NCBI GenBank assembly: GCA_031282325.1
Contig: JAITDY010000003.1
Coordinates: 1-10,739, forward strand
Source: Lactobacillaceae bacterium
GTDB taxonomy: Bacteria; Bacillota; Bacilli; Lactobacillales; Lactobacillaceae
Direction of reading: 5' to 3'
DNA length: 10,739 bases
Position 1 is the first letter of the stretch; every line of letters begins with the position of its first letter. Of the stretch, positions 1-5,291 are shown piece by piece. The position numbers and the translations under genes are program-made. The notes beneath the pieces were generated by a model. That model saw nothing but the letters and a program-made list of their open reading frames with translations. It searched no databases and was not told the DNA's origin.

Positions 1-420
1 AAAAAACATTTAATTTTTATTGCAGGGCATTATGAGGGATACGACGAACGAATTAAAGCTATAGTTAATGATGAAATTTCCCTAGGCGACTATGTGTTAA
101 CTGGCGGAGAACTCGGGGCAATGGTTATTATTGATGCAACTGTTCGTTTCCTACCTGGCGTTTTGGGTAATGAGGATTCCTCTCATGAAGATAGTTTCGA
201 AAATGGATTATTAGAGTATCCGCAATACACTAGACCGGCTGATTTTAGAGGAATGAAGGTTCCTGAAGTTTTGTATTCTGGAAATCATGAATTAATAAGA
301 ATTTGGCGATTGAAAGAATCTTTAAAAAAAACATTGATAAAAAGACCTGATTTACTTAAAAATAGAGTGCTTACTAAAGAAGAAAAAGAATTGTTAGAAG
401 AAATTAAATCAGAAATTTGA
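1..420 (+). CDS. trmD: tRNA (guanine-37-N1)-methyltransferase TrmD, 3' part
   Basis: The reading frame is open from base 1 and ends at TGA 418-420, giving 139 codons. The family is usually about 240 residues, so roughly the first 100 are outside the window. TrmD transfers a methyl group from S-adenosylmethionine to N1 of G37 in tRNAs and so prevents frameshifting; it works as a cytosolic dimer. The SPOUT trefoil-knot signatures are visible: AGHYEGYDERI near codons 8-18, then EISLGDYVLTGGEL, then the PGVLGNEDSSHEDSF segment, followed by LEYPQYTRP and the C-terminal helical domain with WRLKESL. The GTG at 94 is an internal codon, not a start, because the conserved knot lies upstream of it. In Firmicutes trmD normally sits between rimM and rplS, and rplS follows here. 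Identification is secure; only the N-terminus is missing. Confidence 0.96.
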   Translation, partial: KKHLIFIAGHYEGYDERIKAIVNDEISLGDYVLTGGELGAMVIIDATVRFLPGVLGNEDSSHEDSFENGLLEYPQYTRPADFRGMKVPEVLYSGNHELIRIWRLKESLKKTLIKRPDLLKNRVLTKEEKELLEEIKSEI

Positions 421-426
421 TATAAT
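418..426 (+). promoter_or_regulatory. Extended -10 promoter for rplS
   Basis: TGATATAAT is a perfect extended -10 (TGn followed by TATAAT) and overlaps the trmD stop codon. Transcription would start near 432-434, just ahead of the structured rplS leader. No convincing -35 hexamer lies 16-18 nt upstream, which extended -10 promoters can tolerate. The match is seen in the sequence; promoter activity is inferred. Confidence 0.5.
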
Positions 427-430
427 TTTT

Positions 431-520
431 ATTGGCTATTTATACATTGGCCAATTATTAACATTGCGCTGGCTTCTTTAATAAATTAGTTATCAATGTT
501 TTCGTTGGAAGGAAAAAATA
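431..520 (+). promoter_or_regulatory. Structured 5' leader of rplS (candidate L19 leader)
   Basis: The 100-nt space before rplS holds two possible hairpins. ATTGGC (431-436) can pair with GCCAAT (450-455), and AACATTG (460-466) can pair with CAATGTT (494-500), enclosing a 27-nt loop. The second stem ends 7 nt before the Shine-Dalgarno region GGAAGGA (507-513). A ribosomal protein L19 leader family is known upstream of rplS in low-G+C Gram-positive bacteria and is thought to mediate autoregulation by L19. I see the inverted repeats and the right context, but I could not score the sequence against the family model. Confidence 0.5.
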
Positions 521-877
521 ATGAGACAAAACGAATTACTTGCAAAAGTTTCCGCAAATCAACTTCGTTCAGATATTCCAGAGTTCCGTGCAGGAGATTC
601 TGTTAAAGTTTATGCTCGTATCGTCGAAGGCGAACGCGAGCGTGTTCAGATATTTGAAGGCGTTGTTATCAAAAGAAAAGGTTTTGGCATTTCAGCTAAT
701 TATACCGTGCGTAAAGAATCAAGTGGAGTAGGTGTTGAGCGTACTTTCCCAGTTAATTCACCACGTGTTGATAAAATAGAAGTTACTCGTCATGGACGTG
801 TGCGCCGTGCAAAATTGTACTACTTACGCGCATTACATGGTAAGGCTGCTAGAATCAAAGAAGCTCGTCGTAAATAA
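521..877 (+). CDS. rplS: 50S ribosomal protein L19
   Basis: This 118-residue protein matches the length and sequence pattern of bacterial L19 throughout. It begins MRQNELLAKVSANQL, continues with FRAGDSVKVYARIVEGERERVQIFEGVVI (about 22-50), has the conserved VERTFPVNSPRVDKIEV (72-88) and ends in the basic RRAKLYYLRALHGKAARIKE. L19 lies at the interface between the 30S and 50S subunits and contributes to the intersubunit bridges. The start is supported by GGAAGGA at 507-513. The gene follows trmD by 100 nt, but it probably has its own promoter overlapping the trmD stop and a structured leader. It ends at a strong bidirectional terminator. A second open frame inside the gene (from 540) is a shadow. 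Confidence 0.98.
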   Translation: MRQNELLAKVSANQLRSDIPEFRAGDSVKVYARIVEGERERVQIFEGVVIKRKGFGISANYTVRKESSGVGVERTFPVNSPRVDKIEVTRHGRVRRAKLYYLRALHGKAARIKEARRK

Positions 878-907
878 AAAAGAATTCCATATGGAATTCT
901 TTTTTAT
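876..907. terminator. Bidirectional intrinsic terminator between rplS and the HAD gene
   Basis: The perfect palindrome GAATTCCATATGGAATTC (882-899) is flanked by an A-run on the left and a T-run on the right. The RNA from either strand therefore forms a stem followed by a U-tract. It serves rplS on the plus strand and the convergent HAD hydrolase gene, whose stop codon lies at 904-906, on the minus strand. Confidence 0.9.
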
Positions 908-1734
908 TTCTTTATAATTTGTGCAATTGTTTTTAAAACGCCAGAATGAACATTATCAGCAATAGCTATTTGTGTATTATTGAATTTTGATTTTATAAAT
1001 TCTGGTGCGTTAGGCATAACAAAAGGGTAACCAACGTAATATAACATTTCTAAATCATTCTCGCCATCGCCGAATGCTGCCATCTCTTCTCCATGAATAT
1101 TCAAATATTCCCCTAGGCGTTTTAAACCAACTGATTTACTAATTCCATCATTAATAATGTCCAATGCACCATATCCAGATGATGTTGTCCGCAATCCTTG
1201 CAAACCAGTTTTTGAAATAAGTTCTTGAGCTAATAATTTTTGATCTTGTTTTTCCCAGAATAACGATATTTTTTGAATCGGTTCGGTTATATCTTTAGAA
1301 GAATGAATGATCGATAGATTATTGCCACTATATCTTTTGATCATCGTATTAATTAATTTGGAATCGATAAAATCAGGAATGAAAGTGATGTTTCTACCTT
1401 CAAAAGCTGTTCTTTGAGGCAGAGCAGAAATTTTGGGAATTGCTTGATAAATTTTATCAATATAAATTTCGTCGATTGAAGATTCAAAAATAACTTTACC
1501 GTTTACGTAAACGAGCCCACCATTTTGTCCTATATATGCAATTTCATTTTTTTGGTTAAATTTTTTAAATGTCCCATCTATTCCGTTGAATGATCGTCCA
1601 GATGAAACGACAAAATATTTACCTTCTTGTTTTAATTGAGATAAAATTTGTTTAAACATATCTTCGTCGAAAGAACGATCATCTTTAAAAAATGTTCCGT
1701 CTAAGTCACTTGCAAATAATTTTATATTGTTCAT
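904..1734 (-). CDS. Cof-type HAD-IIB family sugar-phosphate/flavin phosphatase-like hydrolase
   Basis: This 276-residue cytosolic protein has all four haloacid dehalogenase motifs: DLDGT with nucleophile Asp10 and acid/base Asp12, motif II Ser at VVSSGR (44-45), motif III Lys200 in GISKSVGLKRL, and motif IV GDGENDLEM (222-230) for Mg2+ binding. The large insert between motifs II and III (about 80-190) is the type IIB cap that sets substrate choice. Members of this Cof/YwpJ group dephosphorylate sugar phosphates, FMN, PLP or similar; the substrate cannot be read from sequence. The gene ends in the terminator shared with rplS. It has no visible Shine-Dalgarno sequence: a TATAAT stands 6 nt before ATG (TATAATTAAAATATG), which suggests a leaderless mRNA. 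A paralogue lies at 2306-3127. Confidence 0.92.
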   Translation of the reverse strand: MNNIKLFASDLDGTFFKDDRSFDEDMFKQILSQLKQEGKYFVVSSGRSFNGIDGTFKKFNQKNEIAYIGQNGGLVYVNGKVIFESSIDEIYIDKIYQAIPKISALPQRTAFEGRNITFIPDFIDSKLINTMIKRYSGNNLSIIHSSKDITEPIQKISLFWEKQDQKLLAQELISKTGLQGLRTTSSGYGALDIINDGISKSVGLKRLGEYLNIHGEEMAAFGDGENDLEMLYYVGYPFVMPNAPEFIKSKFNNTQIAIADNVHSGVLKTIAQIIKK

Positions 1735-1740
1735 ATTTTA

Positions 1741-1746
1741 ATTATA
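1741..1746 (-). promoter_or_regulatory. -10 hexamer directly before the HAD gene start
   Basis: On the minus strand TATAAT is separated from the ATG of the HAD gene by only 6 nt. Transcription would therefore begin at or within a base or two of the start codon. It overlaps the end of the T-tract of the upstream gene's terminator. No good -35 match is visible at 16-18 nt, so the call rests on the hexamer and on the absence of a ribosome binding site. Confidence 0.35.
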
Positions 1747-1773
1747 AAAAAAAGCTCAGAAGTTTTCTGAACT
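1746..1773 (-). terminator. Intrinsic terminator of the 102-residue hydrophobic protein gene
   Basis: Read on the minus strand, AGTTCAGA pairs with TCTGAGCT (8 bp, including one G-T pair) around a 5-nt loop and is followed by eight T residues. It lies 23 nt beyond the stop codon of the gene at 1797-2105. It separates that gene from the HAD gene downstream, which must then have its own promoter. Confidence 0.85.
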
Positions 1774-1796
1774 TTGAGATACATATTTTTTAGATT

Positions 1797-2105
1797 TTAT
1801 TTTTTAATTTTTCCTAAAATAGCGCCAACAACTCCAGAAAGAACTGTGGAACCAACAACACCAGGAACTAGATTGAAACCAGTACCAAATAAATTGGTTA
1901 AGGCATCGCCACCAATAGAATTTAATCCGGGAATTAATCCACCTAGATTGGCTCCTAGAAAACCTGAAACAACAGAGATAACAATATTTAAAATACTATT
2001 GTTAGTTGTTCCTTGTGTTGAAGAACCCGTTAAAGAACCTGATATTTTTTGTCCGGCTACGCCTAAAAGGCCACCAATGACAAGATTTAATAATTGACTA
2101 ATCAT
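1797..2105 (-). CDS. Small glycine-rich hydrophobic protein of unknown function
   Basis: I do not recognise this 102-residue protein. It has three hydrophobic stretches rich in glycine: about 4-17 (LLNLVIGGLLGVAG), 38-60 (ILNIVISVVSGFLGANLGG) and 79-98 (LVPGVVGSTVLSGVVGAILG). A polar Ser/Thr/Gly/Asn linker (23-37) lies between the first two, and the end is basic, KIKK. Spacings such as GxxxG and GxxxGxxxG recall glycine-zipper membrane segments. There is no cysteine and no clear cleavable signal peptide. The start is firm: AAGGAGA lies 4 nt before ATG on the minus strand (complement of 2110-2116). The gene is monocistronic, with its own downstream terminator. An overlapping plus-strand frame (1774-2097) lacks a ribosome binding site and reads as a proline/threonine-rich shadow. 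It could be a membrane-associated peptide or a bacteriocin-like product; nothing nearby supports an export or immunity function. Confidence 0.75.
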   Translation of the reverse strand: MISQLLNLVIGGLLGVAGQKISGSLTGSSTQGTTNNSILNIVISVVSGFLGANLGGLIPGLNSIGGDALTNLFGTGFNLVPGVVGSTVLSGVVGAILGKIKK

Positions 2106-2203
2106 AATTTCTCCTTATTTAAATAAATACTGTTAAAAGTATATTAAAATATATTACTATAAAATTAGTAAAAATAGTGTATTTTATTAATGAGTGATAA
2201 AAT

Positions 2204-2209
2204 TATATT
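2204..2209 (+). promoter_or_regulatory. Probable -10 hexamer for tRNA-Cys
   Basis: TATATT lies 13 nt before the first base of the tRNA, placing a transcription start near 2216 and giving a leader of about 7 nt. The region 17 nt further upstream (TTTTAT) is only a weak -35. Position favours the call more than sequence does. Confidence 0.3.
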
Positions 2210-2222
2210 TACTGAAATATAT

Positions 2223-2293
2223 GGCGATGTAGCCAAGTGGTAAGGTAACGGTCTGCAAAACCGCCATCGCGGGTTCGATTCCCGTCATCGCCT
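2223..2293 (+). tRNA. tRNA-Cys (anticodon GCA)
   Basis: A complete cloverleaf can be drawn. The acceptor strands GGCGATG (2223-2229) and CATCGCC (2286-2292) pair fully. The anticodon loop CTGCAAA (2253-2259) carries GCA at 2255-2257. The T-arm loop is TTCGATT, between GCGGG and CCCGT. The discriminator base at 2293 is T (U73), the known identity base for cysteinyl-tRNA synthetase. CCA is not encoded; TTTGG follows directly. The tRNA stands alone, with its 3' end only 12 nt before the start codon of the next gene and no terminator between them. Confidence 0.96.
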
Positions 2294-2305
2294 TTTGGAG
2301 GGAAA

Positions 2306-3127
2306 ATGACATTAAAAATAATTGCTAGTGATATGGATGGAACATTCCTAAGAGAGCACCGATATTATGATATTGATCGTTTTTCTGAACAATTAAATTT
2401 CATGCAACAAAAAGGAATTCATTTTGTTGCTGCAAGTGGAAATAAAATGATTCATTTAAAGGAAATATTTCAGCCAGTTATCAATAAAGGTTATGAGATT
2501 TCTTATGTGGCCAGCAATGGTTCAGCTAGCTACCAAGGCGAAAAGTTGATTCATGCTGCTTTTTTAACTAAAGAACAAATAAAAAAGGTAATTGAATGGA
2601 ATGCTAACCATCCTGAAAATGATGAAAATTTAGTCATATTAACTGGATTAGTTAATACCTATGTATCAAATCACGCATCCCAAGAAATGATTGAATTAAT
2701 TAAAAATTGGTATCATGATGTAACGCAAGTAGAAAAATTCAAAAATATTTCTGATGATATTTTAGAAGTAACTTTTTTGTGGGAACACGATAATGTTGAA
2801 CAGCAGGTTAAAATGTTACGAGAACAATTTGGTCAAGAAGTTCATTCAACTGGAAGTGGATTTGGCAATGTTGACGTATTGGCACCAAATACTAATAAAG
2901 CAACTGGAATGAGTTTTTTGCAGGAACGTTGGAATGTTTTGGATGATGAAGTTGTAACTTTTGGCGATAATGAAAATGATCTAGAAATGCTCTTGAAATT
3001 CCCAAGAAGTTTTGTGATGAAAAACGCCGACGAATCGATGCATAAATTAATTCCTAATTCTACTAAGAAAACCAATATTCAAGACGGTGTTTTAGATACA
3101 ATTGATGAGTTATTAAGTGATTTATAA
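2306..3127 (+). CDS. Cof-type HAD-IIB family hydrolase, paralogue of the gene at 904-1734
   Basis: This 273-residue protein has HAD motif I DMDGT (nucleophile Asp9, Asp11), motif II serine in VAASGN (Ser44), motif III Lys198 in NTNKATGMSFL, and motif IV GDNENDLEM (220-228). The IIB cap occupies roughly residues 80-185. Motif II reads SGN rather than the more common SGR. The product is probably a cytosolic phosphatase acting on a small phosphorylated metabolite; the substrate is not readable. A strong Shine-Dalgarno GGAGGG (2297-2302) lies 3 nt before ATG. The tRNA-Cys ends just 12 nt upstream, so the mRNA is probably made by reading through the tRNA and cutting its 3' trailer. No G+C-rich terminator hairpin is visible after the stop codon. 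Confidence 0.92.
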   Translation: MTLKIIASDMDGTFLREHRYYDIDRFSEQLNFMQQKGIHFVAASGNKMIHLKEIFQPVINKGYEISYVASNGSASYQGEKLIHAAFLTKEQIKKVIEWNANHPENDENLVILTGLVNTYVSNHASQEMIELIKNWYHDVTQVEKFKNISDDILEVTFLWEHDNVEQQVKMLREQFGQEVHSTGSGFGNVDVLAPNTNKATGMSFLQERWNVLDDEVVTFGDNENDLEMLLKFPRSFVMKNADESMHKLIPNSTKKTNIQDGVLDTIDELLSDL

Positions 3128-3157
3128 ATTTTTTTACACTTATTTGGGTAATTCTTA

Positions 3158-3967
3158 TTATATTTTTTGTTGTAAATATAATAATGCAGTATCAATCATT
3201 AATAGAATTGTATAAATAGGTAAAACATATTTATATTTTAAATTCATATTCATTACTATTAGCCATGTAAATATAATTAAAATAATTGCTAAAAACGTGG
3301 TGATATTAAAACCAAGAAACATATGAAATAAAATCAAAATAATACCAAAAATTAGGGAAGTTATTTTAGATAAATTTATATTGCTTAAAAAAATTGGAGT
3401 AAAGAAAAAGTTAAAAGCAATGATTAATGGAATTGTTGATTGAATAAAGGTTGTACTAACATGATTATGTTGCAAGAAAAAAACAGCAGTGGGCAAAGCG
3501 GTTGCTGCTAAAACTGAAAAAGATATTAAGGCAAAAATACCCTTAAAATTAATAATTTTAACTTGAATTATAATTAATAAAATTCCTAATAATAATAAAA
3601 GAACAGCAATTTGAAAATTATATGATTTTTGAAAATTGAATGCTACCAGCATTGAAAATATAATCGGCGCAATGGACCAGTATGCTTCAATGAAGGAATT
3701 AAAAATAATAAAAATTGAACTAGCAATTAAAATTGTAGAAAAAATAACCATCGATATGGTATCCCAACTTGATGAAATAATTGAAGTTTTATAATCTAAA
3801 GTTGGATAGAACCACCATACAAAATTTAAAGCGCCCGCACTGATTAAATAGGATATTAAATAAAATTTCCAATTTTTTTTAATATCTTCGTTTTGCGAAA
3901 AATTATTTATATTAGCAGAGCTTTCGGGAAGCGAATATTTTTCTAGATTTTTTGTAGGTTCTTGCAT
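3158..3967 (-). CDS. Polytopic membrane protein of unknown function
   Basis: I do not recognise the family of this 269-residue protein. After a polar N-terminal tail of about 32 residues (MQEPTKNLEKYSLPESS...) it has eight or nine predicted membrane segments, at roughly 33-55, 69-90, 93-112, 118-137, 142-163, 172-192, 201-220, 221-241 and 245-265. They are rich in Ile, Leu and Phe, and loops are very short. There is no signal peptide, catalytic motif or transporter signature that I can name. No Shine-Dalgarno sequence precedes the start; TATAAT lies 7 nt before ATG (TATAATTTTATGTATG), so the mRNA may be leaderless. An out-of-frame ATG lies 4 nt upstream of the chosen one. The gene is divergent from metK and convergent with the HAD gene at 2306-3127, with a 30-nt gap. 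It is A+T-rich even for this window. Confidence 0.8.
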   Translation of the reverse strand: MQEPTKNLEKYSLPESSANINNFSQNEDIKKNWKFYLISYLISAGALNFVWWFYPTLDYKTSIISSSWDTISMVIFSTILIASSIFIIFNSFIEAYWSIAPIIFSMLVAFNFQKSYNFQIAVLLLLLGILLIIIQVKIINFKGIFALISFSVLAATALPTAVFFLQHNHVSTTFIQSTIPLIIAFNFFFTPIFLSNINLSKITSLIFGIILILFHMFLGFNITTFLAIILIIFTWLIVMNMNLKYKYVLPIYTILLMIDTALLYLQQKI

Positions 3968-3974
3968 ACATAAA

Positions 3975-3982
3975 ATTATAAT
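3975..3982. promoter_or_regulatory. Palindromic -10 element between metK and the divergent membrane protein gene
   Basis: ATTATAAT is its own reverse complement and so reads as TATAAT on both strands (plus 3977-3982, minus 3975-3980). On the minus strand it fits a leaderless start for the membrane protein gene. On the plus strand it would start the metK leader near 3989, before riboswitch helix P1 at 4013. An alternative plus-strand promoter is TTGCAT (3962-3967) with TTATTC (3986-3991), spacer 18. -35 matches are weak on both strands. Confidence 0.35.
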
Positions 3983-4012
3983 ATGTTATTCTATTTTAAG
4001 AATAAAATTTAA

Positions 4013-4100
4013 CCTATTTAGAGTACGGGGAGTGATACCACACTATGATCCGTCAGCAACCTGATTTAATCAAGGTGCTTCAGTGGTAAACAATAGGGCC
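4013..4100 (+). promoter_or_regulatory. S-box (SAM-I class) riboswitch controlling metK
   Basis: The S-box core is recognisable. P1 pairs CCTATT (4013-4018) with AATAGG (4092-4097). AGAG of J1/2 follows at 4020-4023. P2a pairs ACGG (4025-4028) with CCGT (4050-4053). A kink-turn is formed by GGA (4029-4031) and TGA (4046-4048), capped by GTG/CAC (4032-4034, 4041-4043). The P2 loop TACC (4036-4039) can make the pseudoknot with GGTA (4085-4088). P3 begins GCAACC (4056-4061) and closes with GGTGC (4074-4078), the signature that carries the ligand-binding A and U of SAM-I. P1 begins 4-5 nt after the pseudoknot strand, so helix P4 of ordinary SAM-I RNAs is absent. SAM binding should favour the terminator downstream and switch metK off. 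Confidence 0.85.
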
Positions 4101-4109
4101 AATATTTTT

Positions 4110-4134
4110 TAGGCCTTTATTAGGTCTATTTTTT
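4110..4134 (+). terminator. Riboswitch-controlled terminator in the metK leader
   Basis: TAGGCC (4110-4115) pairs with GGTCTA (4123-4128), 6 bp including one G-T pair, around a 7-nt loop and is followed by six T residues (4129-4134). The competing antiterminator pairs AATAGGGCC (4092-4100) with GGCCTTTATT (4112-4121). It uses the 3' strand of riboswitch P1 and the 5' strand of the terminator, so the two states exclude each other. This is the classic S-box transcription-attenuation layout, with high SAM giving termination. Confidence 0.85.
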
Positions 4135-4160
4135 ATTTATAAATAAAAAAGGAGAGTAAT

Positions 4161-5291
4161 ATGTCAAAATTTTTTACTAGCGAATCAGTCAGTGAAGGGC
4201 ATCCGGACAAAATAGCTGATCAAATTGCGGATGCAATTTTAGATGAAGTCTTAAAGCAGGATAGAAATGCTCGTTCTGCAATCGAAGTTACTACTTCCAC
4301 TGGGAATGTGGATATTTTTGGAGAATTAACCACCAGTGCGTATGTTGATGTTAGAAAAATTGCTACTAATGTAATTAAAGAAATAGGGTATACGAAACCA
4401 GAATTAGGATTTACTTACGATTCAGTTAATATTAGTAATAGAATTGTAGAACAATCTATAGATATTGCACAAGCAGTGAATAAAGCTGAAGACGATCCAA
4501 ATGAAATTGGAGCTGGTGATCAGGGGATGGTTTTTGGATACGCAACAAACGAAACAAAAAACTATATTCCATCAAGTTTGGATTTTGCACATAAATTGAT
4601 GAAGAGAATTAGCAAAGTTAGAAAAACAGGAACAGTTAATTATTTACGGCCAGATGCTAAAGCGGAGGTAACAGTTGAATATGATAATCAAAATAACGTT
4701 TCTAGAATTGAAGCAATTGTAATTTCAACTCAACATGATGAAGGTATTGATTTAGAACAAATAAGAAATGATATTAAAAAGGAAGTTATTGATGTAGTTA
4801 TACCTAAAAAATTAATTGATGACAAAACCAAGCTTTATATCAATCCGAGTGGACGTTTTGTAATTGGTGGCCCTCAAGGTGACTCAGGCTTAACTGGCAG
4901 AAAAATTATAGTCGATACTTACGGAGGAGCCGCTCATCATGGCGGAGGAGCATTTTCTGGAAAAGACGCTACCAAAGTAGATCGATCTGCTGCTTATTAC
5001 GCTCGTTTTGTTGCTAAAAACTTAGTAGCATCAGGCCTAGCTGACGAATTAGAGATTCAAGCAAGCTATGCAATTGGTGTTGCTAAACCGGTATCTATTA
5101 ATGTGAATACTTTTGGGACATCGCAAATGGCTGAAGAAGAAATTTTATCAATCATTGAAAACAAATTCGATTTTCGGCCATCAAGTATTATTGAGCAACT
5201 TGATTTAAGGCGCCCAATTTATCGACAAACTGCCACGTATGGTCATTTTGGTAGAGATGATATTCAATTGCCATGGGAGCAAATAAAATAA
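4161..5291 (+). CDS. metK: S-adenosylmethionine synthetase
   Basis: MetK makes S-adenosylmethionine, phosphate and diphosphate from methionine and ATP in the cytosol. The 376-residue product is slightly short (family usually 380-400) but has every signature: SESVSEGHPDKIADQIADA with His14 and Asp16, GAGDQGMVFGYA (117-128), PQGDSGLTGRKIIVDTYGG (238-256) and the glycine-rich GGGAFSGKDATKVDRSAAY (261-279) with its lysines and Asp. It starts at ATG with GGAGAG (4151-4156) 4 nt upstream. The S-box riboswitch ahead of it supplies feedback by its own product. The gene seems to be monocistronic: the next gene is 400 nt away. Only a weak T-rich hairpin (TACT/AGTA then five T, 5297-5315) follows it. 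Confidence 0.98.
   Translation: MSKFFTSESVSEGHPDKIADQIADAILDEVLKQDRNARSAIEVTTSTGNVDIFGELTTSAYVDVRKIATNVIKEIGYTKPELGFTYDSVNISNRIVEQSIDIAQAVNKAEDDPNEIGAGDQGMVFGYATNETKNYIPSSLDFAHKLMKRISKVRKTGTVNYLRPDAKAEVTVEYDNQNNVSRIEAIVISTQHDEGIDLEQIRNDIKKEVIDVVIPKKLIDDKTKLYINPSGRFVIGGPQGDSGLTGRKIIVDTYGGAAHHGGGAFSGKDATKVDRSAAYYARFVAKNLVASGLADELEIQASYAIGVAKPVSINVNTFGTSQMAEEEILSIIENKFDFRPSSIIEQLDLRRPIYRQTATYGHFGRDDIQLPWEQIK

Noticed and set aside
540..731. 63-codon frame inside rplS
   Set aside because: It lies wholly within a conserved ribosomal protein gene in another frame and shows no recognisable protein features.
882..899. Palindrome GAATTCCATATGGAATTC as a protein-binding operator
   Set aside because: Flanking A and T runs and its position between convergent stop codons fit a bidirectional terminator better.
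1774..2097. Plus-strand open frame of 107 codons opposite the glycine-rich protein gene
   Set aside because: It has no ribosome binding site and an odd proline/threonine-rich composition that mirrors Gly-rich codons on the other strand. The minus-strand gene has AAGGAGA and a terminator.
2842..3075. Minus-strand 77-codon frame inside the second HAD gene
   Set aside because: Antisense shadow of a conserved coding region, with no start signals.
3155..3184. 11-bp A/T-only inverted repeat (TTATTATATTT / AAATATAATAA) at the end of the membrane protein gene
   Set aside because: It was considered as a terminator for the convergent genes, but it has no G-C pairs and no T-tract on either side, so it is probably chance.
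4100..4160. SMK (SAM-III) box at the metK ribosome binding site
   Set aside because: Expected for Lactobacillales, but GGAGAG has no fitting anti-Shine-Dalgarno partner, and the upstream element is a clear S-box with its own terminator.
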